Source: Magnetococcales bacterium (GTDB taxonomy: Bacteria > Pseudomonadota > Magnetococcia > Magnetococcales > JADFYX01). Taken from it: DNA of 54,982 nt. How positions within the stretch are numbered: the first letter of the stretch is position 1; each line of letters starts with the position of its first letter. The notes below the pieces were generated by a model. That model was not told the origin of the DNA and did no database searches. It saw only the letters and a program-made list of their open reading frames with translations. This document shows positions 34,891 through 44,023 of the stretch, in pieces. The stretch covers positions 106,739 to 161,720 of the forward strand of contig JADFZU010000001.1 in the NCBI GenBank assembly GCA_015232365.1, in the 5' to 3' direction. The translations under genes and the position numbers were made by a program.

Positions 34891-35532
34891 TCAACATTTT
34901 TTTTGCTGTTTTAAAGCTCTGTTTATGATTTTGTCGGCCTTTTGACTGTCGCCAGAAAGAAAGATATCAAGGAGACCACTACTAAACATTGTTCGCCAAA
35001 ATTTGCCACGTTCTTGAAGGTTTGGGATGATAGGCGTGATTTTCTTTCGCCACTCAACAAACCAATCTGCCATCTCTTCCAGATTGTCCGGCAGCTCATT
35101 TTCCAGTTTTCTTCGTAACCATCCAGCTAGGACCGGCCCCCGGCCTCCAGTAGATATAGCAATTGTAAATGGTGGCTTTTTTACCACAGCAGGCCAGATA
35201 AACGAGCAGTACTCCGGTTTGTCTACGACATTGAGAAAAATTTGTCGCTTTTGGCATGCGTTAAAAAGTTCGCTGTTTATGGATCTATCTTCAATGGCAC
35301 TGACTACCAGCCAGATACCATCTAACTGCTCAGGGGAAAATGGTCCTGGTATCCAGGTTATCTTTTTGGAAAGCTCCTCTGGCCAGAGTTGGTGGTTGTC
35401 GGCTATCACCATTAGTTTGGCACCAGCTTTTATTAGTGCTTCCCCCTTGTTGACTGCCTCATGGTTGTCTCCCAGCATCAGACAAGGGCGGTCAAGTAAT
35501 TGTAAAAATTGTGGAATGACTGTGATATTCAT
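34891..35532 (-). CDS. Precorrin-2 dehydrogenase/sirohydrochlorin ferrochelatase-like (CysG-N/Met8)
   Basis: A 213-residue protein of the CysG N-terminal/Met8p type that oxidises precorrin-2 to sirohydrochlorin and, in some members, inserts Fe. It has the family blocks FLNVVDKPEYCSFIWPAVV (catalytic Asp in VVDKPE), TIAISTGGRGPVLAGWLR and the C-terminal helix. The NAD-binding loop is unusual: where most have a GGG-V-A turn it has LGDNHEAVNKGEA. It lies 4.4 kb from the cbi cluster and can feed it with sirohydrochlorin. It is divergent from the DUF2249 gene with only 61 bases between. Confidence 0.85.
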   Translation of the reverse strand: MNITVIPQFLQLLDRPCLMLGDNHEAVNKGEALIKAGAKLMVIADNHQLWPEELSKKITWIPGPFSPEQLDGIWLVVSAIEDRSINSELFNACQKRQIFLNVVDKPEYCSFIWPAVVKKPPFTIAISTGGRGPVLAGWLRRKLENELPDNLEEMADWFVEWRKKITPIIPNLQERGKFWRTMFSSGLLDIFLSGDSQKADKIINRALKQQKKC

Positions 35533-35556
35533 TGTTTTTGTTCTCTTAAATATAAA

Positions 35557-35585
35557 TTGAGAAGATCAACTTGGTCTGTTATACA
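35557..35585 (+). promoter_or_regulatory. Sigma-70 promoter for the DUF2249 gene
   Basis: TTGAGA (35557-35562), a 17-base spacer, TATACA (35580-35585). The start of transcription falls at about 35591-35593, one to three bases before the ATG at 35594, so the messenger would be leaderless or nearly so. Confidence 0.6.
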
Positions 35586-35593
35586 ATTAACCA

Positions 35594-35821
35594 ATGAGTG
35601 ATATTATACCACATTTTAGATTGGATGTTAGAGATTTACCTGCACCAGAACCAATGGTCAAAATTCTTGAAGCAACTGCAACTCTACCGCCTGGAGCTGT
35701 TCTTCTGGTTACTCATAGCCGGGTTCCAACCTTGCTCTACCCTCGTCTGGCTGAACGAGGTTTGAGTGTTGAAACGGTTGAGAGATCCGATGGAGTGGTG
35801 GAGTTGACCATAAAACGTTAA
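35594..35821 (+). CDS. DUF2249 domain protein
   Basis: A 75-residue soluble protein, MSDIIPHFRLDVRDLPAPEP, then LPPGAVLLVTHSRVPTLLYPRLAERG, the conserved DUF2249 pattern (TusA-like fold, seen with hemerythrin-like and nitrogen-oxide metabolism proteins). There is no Shine-Dalgarno upstream of the ATG, consistent with a leaderless transcript from the promoter just upstream. Function unknown; it probably binds or transfers a small group. No partner gene is fused. Confidence 0.83.
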   Translation: MSDIIPHFRLDVRDLPAPEPMVKILEATATLPPGAVLLVTHSRVPTLLYPRLAERGLSVETVERSDGVVELTIKR

Positions 35822-36046
35822 AATAGTATTTCTAATTCAAAGCTGTAGCTATCCAGCCTGATAAATCATAAAAAATATCCAGCCTTGTTGTTTATTTAAA
35901 TTATCACTGTAAATCAATAAGTAATAGATAGTTGCAAAATTTCTATGTAATATACAGAGGATCTCAACCTTGTTTTGATGCTGGTGTAGTTATATACTCA
36001 AGGCCTGGAATAACTTGGTTAAATATTTTTTTAGGATTATACCTCT

Positions 36047-39000
36047 ATGGCTTCCTTTATCAAAAAAAAGAAACCTGAGAAGACTGCTGAAAAGAGCGAT
36101 GATGGGCCCAAAGCTCGCACTGGTAAACCAACGTTAAAGCATCCTCCGTTACAGGCGGGGCAGATTGTTGCTGTTCCAAATATATTGTGCCCGCTAACCT
36201 TTAGTTCACAAGGACTATCTTGTGATATTAAATATGATCCAGCAGAAAAATCCTACCGTATTACTCTCAACTCGAAGGGTAAAGTTGTATCTGATGAGGT
36301 AGTAGACCCTACTGACCGCAAAAAAAAGGCAGTCACAGATTTTGTTTTTAAAGGGTTGCTTGGTATCCATGTTCACCCTGTGGGTATGTTGCTGACTCTC
36401 GATCATGAAGAGGATTTGAGTGGTAAAATAAGAAGAAACCAACCACCAGGGGAGATAGTCTCTCTAGAATTTCCTCCAGGAGTGGAAGATCAAAGTGCCC
36501 GTCGCAAAACCACTGTTGATCTTCAAGAGTGTACTGATGACAAGCCGCTATTCATCTATCCCAATCATGGCAAATACCATATGTTGGTGAAACCATTGGC
36601 TAATGAGGAGGGGCAGTGGGGGCTTCATCTATCTAATCCAAAAGGGTATGTGCGAGAGGATAGTCCTGTTGTTGCCATCCTCAAAAGCAATGCTGACGTT
36701 CTAATTGACCGGCTATTTTTTACTAGTCGAACCTCTGGAGATGGTGGAATTGATGCCCGTAACTGGAACAAAGCAATTCCCGATCCGGTAATCATGCACT
36801 TGGGGGTTAGTGAAGATCTTCAATTAACCATTGAGGATATGTATTCATCTTCTGGTGTGACGGTTCTACTTGAGGATGACCCTATTTCATTGGGAATACC
36901 AGGATTAGCCACTAAAGAACGTGATGATGCTTTCCAAAAACAGTTTGCCGATGTTCTGCTAGCTATAAAAGCAGAAGCCATGAGTGAAGGCGGCGAGCGG
37001 GTGATTGAGCATGATCTTGCCGCAGAGCGGAAAAGGGTTATTGGTGAGGCATCTGTTGCAATACAGAAAAGAAATGATGACGGTATCTCCAAACTAGCTT
37101 TGGAGTTGGCAATCAAAGAGGTTCTGGCCCCGTTTTATAGTGATGGTGGCGGTGATCTTGTCACTCACGAAACCATCGCCCTGCTAAATGCTATCACTGG
37201 TGAAATTATTGGTTGGCTGGAGGCTGATACCAGTCGTGCTTTAGCTGTTTCTGCAGTTGAAAAAGCTATTGACCTGTCTGCTGACTCTCTGCCATGGGAG
37301 GGGATTGGCGAGGTTATGTCTCTAGAGTTGCCAGATGTGCAGGCCAACACCTCTGGGGGACAGAACGCTCTGTTTGGCGAATTGGTTACGCTGTCAAGAA
37401 AATATCTGACCAGCAAGATATTTGTTAAACAAATAAGACAGTTATCTAAAGACCTTAAAGCCAGTAATGATCCAGAAGCACAACAGGATTACATCAGGCA
37501 GTTTGATACTCTTGTGCATGAGATGGTTACTGGCACTTTTGAACGTACTCTGGTCTGTATTGCTGTGCAGGGCTACCTTATACAGACAGAAGCGGAGCGT
37601 CGTCAGGCACTTGAGTATGATCTAAAGCAGATTGGCTCTATCGAGATAACCAAAAATGATATCAATACCATCATGAAAAGGTATGATAGCTACGAGCAGT
37701 TTATGGCTCGAGCCTTTGATGACCGTTTAGCCAGATCACTAGACACCCTTATAAATGATTTTCAACACGGCTCTAACTCTGAAGAAGAGAGCAGTATATC
37801 CACATCTGCATTTGTCACCTATTTAATAGCTCTGCGTAACTCTGGTGGTAAAATAAGTGCTAGTGGGGATACTGCTTCACCATCTGTCTCAAGCCTTCAG
37901 GGGATTCCTGATGCTATTCCCGATATTTCAGTTGCTCTGCCTGACCCTGGCGAACCGGTAGCTTTTGTCAGGGTTATACACCGAGAAGGTGAGTTGTTAG
38001 AGTCTGAGTTTAATCTTGCTCCCCGTTCTGACAATGTTCCTGAAGGTGTTCCCAACGGATTGTGGTATGGGTTTCAAGATCTGGCCAAGTTTATTGTCAA
38101 ATACCACCTCCAGGGCGATATTAGTCGAACCAAAGATCCAAATCAGGCTAAAGCTCTTATCTTGTCCTTCTCAAAAATTATTCTTCAGAAGGTTGCCAAC
38201 TTCTACCGTGATCTAAACAATCTTCCTACCTCAGATGAATGGGGTGATGTTGGTGAGGTTATCGGCAAAAGCACCGGAATGCTGGCGGTTGTTAATGGAC
38301 CAAATCCAGAAGATGAGGTTCTTGATATACATAACAGACCTTCATATGTTTCTGAAGCACCACTCAATATCCGCCACGAACTACGAGGTGTGATTGCTGA
38401 GTTGGAGAGGGAGGGCACGGTAGATATGGGTATCTACCAGTTTAAAAAGAAGATGCGCTCATTTGCCCTTACAGGGAGCGGAAAAGGTGGTTTGGTTCTT
38501 TTGCCAATTAAAATGCTTGCCAAGGGTGGCATGTTGCTGATTCGTTCTAAGTTTAACGATGAGGTGTTTGAAAAAGCGATTCGTTTAGTCAAAGAGGATG
38601 AAAATAGTGTTGGCGGAGTTGACGATCCGTTCGGTCTACAGGTAAAAAAATCTGTTAAACAGTTGAGTAAAAGAGCGATCTATAAGTTGATTCAAACTAT
38701 GGCGTTCTTCAAGCAGTTTTCAGTATATGAAAAGACTAAAATATCTGACTTTGATGCAAATTTTCCAATTTTTCACAAAGGGGATGTCATTTTACGTGAA
38801 GAGAGTGAGGATATAGCTTTCTTTATTGTTATCAAAGGCCATGTTCGTGCCTTGAAAGATGGTAGCGACCTGACAAAATACGGTCCTGGTGATATGTTTG
38901 GTGAGATGGCATTTTTGACAAACCGCCCTCAAAGCAGGACTGTTGAGGCTTTAACAAACGTTCTGATTTTACGCGTTGACCAAGATATGTTTTCCCAGCT

Positions 39001-39604
39001 TGGTCCTGAGAGTCGAGAAAAATTTAAATTCCATATTATCAATCGTCAGGTGCGCAGACTTGCTGAGACAACAACAATAATGCAGCAGAAGATTCAGAGC
39101 GATAATGATTCTACAAAGTTTGTTAAAGCCAGACCTCCAGCCCATACCAACCTTGATGGTGAAGTAGCAAAAATTGATCGCAATGATGCTATTGAAAAAG
39201 TTGATAATTTAAGCTTTTTTGACAAGTTTTCTGTTTTTGAAAAACGCCGTATGATAGCCTTTTTTACCAGTTTCCGTACCTACAAAGATAATAGCGAGAT
39301 TATCCGTGAAGGGATGAATGATACCTCTTTCTTTATTCTGATCAGTGGTGAGGTTCAGGTCATCAAAGGTGATGCAGTTATTGTTGAATTCTCCCCAGGT
39401 GAGTTTTTTGGCGAGATGGCATTTTTGATCAATGAGGCTAGAACTACTAGTGTCCGTAGTAAAGGTGAGGTATTGGCTTTGCGGATGGACCCAAAACTTA
39501 CAGAAAAACTTGGCCCTGAAATCAGAGAAAAAATTCAAGATCAGTTTATTGCCAAATTGACACATCGTCTTACAGTAACAATAGATATGTTGAATAAAGC
39601 ATAA
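36047..39604 (+). CDS. Large protein with two C-terminal cyclic-nucleotide-binding domains
   Basis: A 1185-residue soluble protein without membrane segments. The N-terminal third (about 30-290) is beta-rich and matches no family I recognise; the middle (about 300-890) is helical. It ends in two cNMP-binding domains at about 895-1010 and 1055-1165, each with a phosphate-binding cassette: FGEMAFLTNRPQSRTVEA and FGEMAFLINEARTTSV, with Glu and Arg of the cassette present. Two cNMP domains in tandem suggest cooperative response to cAMP or c-di-GMP-like ligands, or a structural role. No enzymatic output domain is visible, so it may scaffold partners. It starts at ATG behind AGGAT with a long spacing; single-gene unit. 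Confidence 0.82.
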   Translation: MASFIKKKKPEKTAEKSDDGPKARTGKPTLKHPPLQAGQIVAVPNILCPLTFSSQGLSCDIKYDPAEKSYRITLNSKGKVVSDEVVDPTDRKKKAVTDFVFKGLLGIHVHPVGMLLTLDHEEDLSGKIRRNQPPGEIVSLEFPPGVEDQSARRKTTVDLQECTDDKPLFIYPNHGKYHMLVKPLANEEGQWGLHLSNPKGYVREDSPVVAILKSNADVLIDRLFFTSRTSGDGGIDARNWNKAIPDPVIMHLGVSEDLQLTIEDMYSSSGVTVLLEDDPISLGIPGLATKERDDAFQKQFADVLLAIKAEAMSEGGERVIEHDLAAERKRVIGEASVAIQKRNDDGISKLALELAIKEVLAPFYSDGGGDLVTHETIALLNAITGEIIGWLEADTSRALAVSAVEKAIDLSADSLPWEGIGEVMSLELPDVQANTSGGQNALFGELVTLSRKYLTSKIFVKQIRQLSKDLKASNDPEAQQDYIRQFDTLVHEMVTGTFERTLVCIAVQGYLIQTEAERRQALEYDLKQIGSIEITKNDINTIMKRYDSYEQFMARAFDDRLARSLDTLINDFQHGSNSEEESSISTSAFVTYLIALRNSGGKISASGDTASPSVSSLQGIPDAIPDISVALPDPGEPVAFVRVIHREGELLESEFNLAPRSDNVPEGVPNGLWYGFQDLAKFIVKYHLQGDISRTKDPNQAKALILSFSKIILQKVANFYRDLNNLPTSDEWGDVGEVIGKSTGMLAVVNGPNPEDEVLDIHNRPSYVSEAPLNIRHELRGVIAELEREGTVDMGIYQFKKKMRSFALTGSGKGGLVLLPIKMLAKGGMLLIRSKFNDEVFEKAIRLVKEDENSVGGVDDPFGLQVKKSVKQLSKRAIYKLIQTMAFFKQFSVYEKTKISDFDANFPIFHKGDVILREESEDIAFFIVIKGHVRALKDGSDLTKYGPGDMFGEMAFLTNRPQSRTVEALTNVLILRVDQDMFSQLGPESREKFKFHIINRQVRRLAETTTIMQQKIQSDNDSTKFVKARPPAHTNLDGEVAKIDRNDAIEKVDNLSFFDKFSVFEKRRMIAFFTSFRTYKDNSEIIREGMNDTSFFILISGEVQVIKGDAVIVEFSPGEFFGEMAFLINEARTTSVRSKGEVLALRMDPKLTEKLGPEIREKIQDQFIAKLTHRLTVTIDMLNKA

Positions 39605-39726
39605 CACTGGATTTGTTGTTTGGAAATATAGCTCCGACCTTCAAATCTAGACTAGCCAGCTTTTTATATTTGGCCTGCATAATGCAATAATACTCTCAAT
39701 GATAGGTCCATCATTGGAGTTTTAAT

Positions 39727-39945
39727 ATGCTAAATAACACTATAGATAGCAGTATTTTAAATCAGATTGCTCCGGCTTTTCGGGTAGATCCTGTGTCTAA
39801 CTCTTTCAAAAAATGGAAGAAATTTAGCACTATTGTGGTTAAGCAAGATACCTTTAGCATGGTTTTGGGGCAGGTAGAGCGGAAACTCCAAGAAGAAGAT
39901 GGTGATGGTTCTATGACGCCTGAAAGGGGGTTTACCTATCACTAA
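39727..39945 (+). CDS. Small hypothetical protein (72 residues)
   Basis: MLNNTIDSSILNQIAPAFRV... with a GGAG Shine-Dalgarno eight bases before the ATG. It has no membrane helix and no recognised domain. A 7-bp inverted repeat, CAATGAT-AGGTCC-ATCATTG, lies just upstream and could fold over the ribosome-binding site. Length and site make it plausibly real, but no function is visible. Confidence 0.5.
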   Translation: MLNNTIDSSILNQIAPAFRVDPVSNSFKKWKKFSTIVVKQDTFSMVLGQVERKLQEEDGDGSMTPERGFTYH

Positions 39946-39984
39946 AAGAATTTTTATTGGTAGCAGACAGCACTCTTCACACTA

Positions 39985-40776
39985 TTACTTTAAGATATCT
40001 ATTACCTCGTCAATATCATATTTTTTGGTATAACCTCTAGGAGTTATCATGGTGTTTGCCCGGATGAAAGTCTGGGAGTTTCCTATTAAAAGTGTGGTCT
40101 GCATGCCTATTTGCTGGTTGGTCATGTTGGCAAGGTTGCTTAAAGTTATCTGCTCTTTTTGTCTAAAGGCGGCGTTGACTATTGCTACTGGAGTTTTGGG
40201 GCTGCGATGGGATAAAAAGATTTTTTGCGCCTCAATAATATGTTGAGTCCTTTTGCCGCTTTTTGGGTTGTATAGGGCTATTACAAAATCAGCCTCGGCA
40301 GCGGCTTTTAATCTTTTTTCTATTACAGGCCAAGGTGTCATTAAATCTGAGAGGGATATTGCACAGAAGTCGTGGGTGAGTGGTGCACCAACAAGGGCAG
40401 CACATGAACTCAAGGCAGTTACGCCTGGGATTACTTCAACCTCGATGCCTGATTCAGGCTCCCAGCCACTGTGGAGCAGAACCTCATAGCTTGGTCCAGC
40501 CATACCGTAAATACCAACATCACCAGACGAGATCATAGCCACCTTTTTTCCTGCCATAGCTAGTTTACAGGCAGCTCCGCACCGTTCTAACTCCTGGCGC
40601 ATACCGCTGCCTATTATCTCTTTGCCAACCAGTAGATCCTTGACTAAATTTAGATAGGTTTTATAGCCCACCACCACCTCAGCTTCGGCAATTGCTGCCA
40701 AAGCCCTTCTGGTAAGGTAGTTTTCATTGCCAGGCCCGATACTGACCAGGTAGAGTTTTCCGCTATTTTCCGCCAT
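39985..40776 (-). CDS. cbiH: Precorrin-3B C17-methyltransferase CbiH
   Basis: A 263-residue SAM methyltransferase that methylates C17 and contracts the corrin ring. The N-terminus LYLVSIGPGNENYLTRRA and SSGDVGIYGMAGPSYEV mark the tetrapyrrole methylase fold and the CbiH/CobJ subgroup. It is the last gene of the riboswitch-controlled operon and overlaps cbiG by 14 bases, with AAGGGA inside cbiG as its site. It converges on the small ORF of the plus strand. Confidence 0.93.
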   Translation of the reverse strand: MAENSGKLYLVSIGPGNENYLTRRALAAIAEAEVVVGYKTYLNLVKDLLVGKEIIGSGMRQELERCGAACKLAMAGKKVAMISSGDVGIYGMAGPSYEVLLHSGWEPESGIEVEVIPGVTALSSCAALVGAPLTHDFCAISLSDLMTPWPVIEKRLKAAAEADFVIALYNPKSGKRTQHIIEAQKIFLSHRSPKTPVAIVNAAFRQKEQITLSNLANMTNQQIGMQTTLLIGNSQTFIRANTMITPRGYTKKYDIDEVIDILK

Positions 40777-41908
40777 TATTTGTCCCTTTGCTGGCTATCC
40801 AGACGATAGATATAGTTGTGTTTTTACCGTCTTTGTCTTTATAACGCTGTTTTTCCACCAACAGACTATCCATGTTGGAATCTGCTGCCAGAAGTGCTGC
40901 TGCCTCAGATACCGAAGGGGTTCCGGTATAACGTCGCACCACCTCTGACGGGTTGGGGGTGGTGACCTGGGCTAATTTAGCAGCCGGATAGAGAGTAAGT
41001 TGTATTTTAAGCTCTTTAGAGAGCGATAGTAGTGCTGCCTCATCACTTTTAATATCGATGGTAGCTAGACTGACAATATCTTCGATATCAAGATAATGAT
41101 CAGCTAAAGCTTGCTTTAGTGCAGTCTTAACAGAATTAAGTGGAGTGTTTCTATCACAGCCGATGCCTATGGATAGCGGCATGCCCTGGCCTGGTGGTGG
41201 TCGATAGATAACCAGGGTTTCCGGCCATTTTTCAGCTATTGCTCTGCTATTCTTGCTATCGGTTATCCACAACAGGGCTTTGTGCAGCTTTGGGTCGGCT
41301 TGGTCAATGTTATTGAGGAGGGAGATGTTTTCGGCAAGTTTAGGCCAGGCATCAAGCCAACGTCTGCTTCCACACTCTTGAACCACAGCAACCGGTTGAT
41401 CGTTGACTACCATTGCTGCACTACGGGTCAAGTTTGCGTGGTCTGCCTCAATGATCCAGCCAAGATCTCTACCTAACAGATCAACGGCAATGGTTCCAAT
41501 GCTGTCCGATGCAGTGGTTATTACCGGCAGGGCAGAGAAAACTTTTGCCACTTCACGGGTATATTGGTTGGCTCCACCCAGATGGCCTGACAATACAGGA
41601 ATGACAAAACGGGCCATCTCATCAATAGCCAACACTGCCGGATCTTCACGTTTAGAGCGAAGGTGTGGTGCTGCTAGCCGGACCACAGCACCTAACGCAC
41701 AGAAGAAACAGATGGGGCTATGGTTCTCTAAAAGTTTTTTTATATGTTGGGCCAACGGAGGCTTCAGGTGTTGAACATCGCCTTCAATCTCTTTACCCCA
41801 AGGTGATAGGATGTAAAGTTTGGAGTCAGGCCAATGTTTTGCAAGTTTTTCAGCATTTTTTGCCCCTTGCTTGGTGATGGCAACCAGTGCTGGTTTAGAC
41901 TGGATCAT
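40763..41908 (-). CDS. cbiG: Cobalt-precorrin-5A hydrolase CbiG
   Basis: A 381-residue protein: N-terminal CbiG domain (ALVAITKQGAKNAEK), a central part with SGHLGGANQYTREV, and the C-terminal CbiG/CobE-like domain (SIGIGCDRNTP, TPSVSEAAALLA). It opens the lactone of cobalt-precorrin-5A and releases acetaldehyde. Its presence marks the anaerobic, early-cobalt-insertion route. ATGA overlap with cbiL. Confidence 0.93.
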   Translation of the reverse strand: MIQSKPALVAITKQGAKNAEKLAKHWPDSKLYILSPWGKEIEGDVQHLKPPLAQHIKKLLENHSPICFFCALGAVVRLAAPHLRSKREDPAVLAIDEMARFVIPVLSGHLGGANQYTREVAKVFSALPVITTASDSIGTIAVDLLGRDLGWIIEADHANLTRSAAMVVNDQPVAVVQECGSRRWLDAWPKLAENISLLNNIDQADPKLHKALLWITDSKNSRAIAEKWPETLVIYRPPPGQGMPLSIGIGCDRNTPLNSVKTALKQALADHYLDIEDIVSLATIDIKSDEAALLSLSKELKIQLTLYPAAKLAQVTTPNPSEVVRRYTGTPSVSEAAALLAADSNMDSLLVEKQRYKDKDGKNTTISIVWIASKGTNNGGK

Positions 41909-42654
41909 TCTCTGTTGCCCAAATTTGCTTCACCATCGTTGCTATGGATGATCAGCAAAGATAGATAGTGGACCTTCACACCTTTTAGGGTTGCGACATC
42001 TGTTATGAGCTGCTGGTCTGGTGATCCTGCTCTCTCTACATAGACGGTTTTTTCCAGAAGTTGGCGTTTTTCCAATATATTAAGTAAATCATCAAGCACA
42101 GGACGAATTTTAAGGATAACTACTGTCTCAAAATCGGTTAGTAGTTGGTCGATTCTATCCATGCCGATGGTTGCAGATATGATAACCAAACTTTGATCAC
42201 CTTCACAAAGCCCCTTTTGGTGTAGTGCTGCCCCGGCTAGAGGTGACGACACACCAGGAATGATGTTGACCTTTACTTTTGGATCAAGGGTTAGAACTGT
42301 TCTTTGCAGGTGGCCAAAGGTAGAAAAAAATGAGGCATCACCTTCAACTAAAAAAACCACATCCAAGCCACGGTTAAGGGTGTTTAATACCTGCTCTGCG
42401 GCAATGCTCCAATTCTCTATTAACTGTACCGGGTCACGGGTCATGGGAAATTTAAGAGCCAGAGTCTCTTTAGGTTGGGCTATCTCAGCACGTCTCACTA
42501 TCTCCCGAGCATAGCTTACCTCATCCTTACGGCTTACGGGCCAGGCCCAGCAGTCGGCCTGTTGCAGGGTGTCCCAGGCAGTTTTAGTAATCAATCCTGG
42601 ATCTCCCGGCCCTAGAGAAGCAGCAATCAGTATCCCTTGTTTAACAATATTCAT
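41905..42654 (-). CDS. cbiL: Precorrin-2 C20-methyltransferase CbiL
   Basis: A 249-residue tetrapyrrole methylase. GILIAASLGPGDPGLITK and FLVEGDASFFSTFGHL identify CbiL/CobI, which methylates C20 of (cobalt-)precorrin-2. It is divided from cbiET by 88 bases containing a strong hairpin, and overlaps cbiG by four bases. Confidence 0.92.
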   Translation of the reverse strand: MNIVKQGILIAASLGPGDPGLITKTAWDTLQQADCWAWPVSRKDEVSYAREIVRRAEIAQPKETLALKFPMTRDPVQLIENWSIAAEQVLNTLNRGLDVVFLVEGDASFFSTFGHLQRTVLTLDPKVKVNIIPGVSSPLAGAALHQKGLCEGDQSLVIISATIGMDRIDQLLTDFETVVILKIRPVLDDLLNILEKRQLLEKTVYVERAGSPDQQLITDVATLKGVKVHYLSLLIIHSNDGEANLGNRE

Positions 42655-42691
42655 AATAAAAAAATTCTTTTAAAAAAAACTATTACGGTGG

Positions 42692-42715
42692 GCTGGGGAG
42701 ATTATCTCCCACAGC
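42692..42715 (-). ncRNA. Hairpin between cbiET and cbiL
   Basis: On the minus strand GCTGTGGGAGA-TAA-TCTCCCCAGC forms a stem of ten bp with one mismatch, just after a shorter GGGCACTGCCC hairpin, and a T-run follows about 14 bases later. It may be a partial terminator or a processing/stability element controlling the relative expression of the last three genes. Confidence 0.45.
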
Positions 42716-42742
42716 TGGCTTTGGGGCAGTGCCCAATTTACA

Positions 42743-44023
42743 TCAATGATAAGCAACAACAATAAATACTGAAGCTTCAGGTACAAGTCTATTCATCTCA
42801 AGTATGGGCTGTGATTTATTAATCTGCACCTGGGTAATCTTCCATTTCATATCAATACTTTTCAGTGTCTCCATAGCCTGATTTAAATTCTCCAGGGATA
42901 TAAAGTTCATAACCAGCCGCCCACCGCTATTAAGCCGTTTGGCACAAAGGGGAATTAGTTCTTCAAGGGAGCCGCCTGAGCCACCAATAAAAACCCCGTC
43001 AGGGGCTGGCCACTGTGAAAGTCCCTCTGGAGCAAACCCAGATGTTAGTTGATAGTTGGCAATGCGTAGTTTGGCCTGGTTGTTTTTTATTGTCGCAACA
43101 CGCTCCTCATTTTTCTCAATAGCGTAAACACAGCCTCTATTCACAAGTCGGGCAGCCTCTAAACCAACGCTACCTGATCCTGCACCAATATCCCATACTA
43201 TACTGTCTGGTTTTAGGGCTAGATAGGCAAGAGATATGGCCCTAACCTCCTGCTTGGTAATCAGGCCTGTGTTCTGTCCATCTGGCAAAAAGCAGCTATC
43301 GTCACTACCTAAAACAGGCTCACTTCTAACTGTGCTGATGCGGAGTAATATCACTATATTAGGAGTTTTGAACACTGTTTTTATGGTTTTGTCGGTTGTA
43401 AGGCCGGTGCTGATTTTTTCTTGAGGTGTGGTTAACGCTTCAGCTACGTTGATGCTAAACTGTTCTGATAAGTTAATCTGCTCCAGCATCTTGGCAATGC
43501 GGTTTGGGCTATTTGCCGGACTGGTTAAAATAGCAATTTTTGATTCAGAGAGCAGAGCTTGATGGAGCTGGTAGAGTGGGTGCTCTACGCTGCTTTCTGG
43601 AGTCCATTCACCACCGTCCTTGTGGTGAATTGATATTAATCTTGCATCATTCCAAGCTATTCCCAGGCGTGAAAAAGCAACCTGAATGGTGGTCGCACTC
43701 TCCATAACAACTACAGAGTCTGGGGGAAGGTTTTTTATTATGTAGACAGCAATTCCATGGAAAAGCGGGTCTCCGGTAGCTAGGACAACTACCTGTTTTC
43801 CTGCCTTTTGTGCTGTTGCGACCCACTTTGGTACTGCTTTTATATGGCCCTTGAATGAACGCTGTTCAGATGTCTTTTTAAAACAGCTATTAAAGATTTT
43901 TAAAAAACGATCGTCAGCAATAATCAGGTCGGCATCTGCCAATTTACGGCTTGCAGCAGGAGTTAACAGGTCTGGTCCGCCGTCGTGAACACCAATTACT
44001 GTGCATGGGGTGTTATTAGCCAT
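42743..44023 (-). CDS. cbiET: Fused CbiE-CbiT (cobalt-precorrin-6B methyltransferases)
   Basis: A 426-residue fusion (like CobL): CbiE, a C5-methyltransferase, at about 1-205 with GVHDGGPDLLTPAA and ATGDPLFHGI; CbiT, a C15-methyltransferase/decarboxylase, at about 225-426 with the SAM site WDIGAGSGSVGLEAARL. It performs two methylations and the decarboxylation of cobalt-precorrin-6/7. Its start overlaps the cbiD stop by eight bases. Confidence 0.94.
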   Translation of the reverse strand: MANNTPCTVIGVHDGGPDLLTPAASRKLADADLIIADDRFLKIFNSCFKKTSEQRSFKGHIKAVPKWVATAQKAGKQVVVLATGDPLFHGIAVYIIKNLPPDSVVVMESATTIQVAFSRLGIAWNDARLISIHHKDGGEWTPESSVEHPLYQLHQALLSESKIAILTSPANSPNRIAKMLEQINLSEQFSINVAEALTTPQEKISTGLTTDKTIKTVFKTPNIVILLRISTVRSEPVLGSDDSCFLPDGQNTGLITKQEVRAISLAYLALKPDSIVWDIGAGSGSVGLEAARLVNRGCVYAIEKNEERVATIKNNQAKLRIANYQLTSGFAPEGLSQWPAPDGVFIGGSGGSLEELIPLCAKRLNSGGRLVMNFISLENLNQAMETLKSIDMKWKITQVQINKSQPILEMNRLVPEASVFIVVAYH

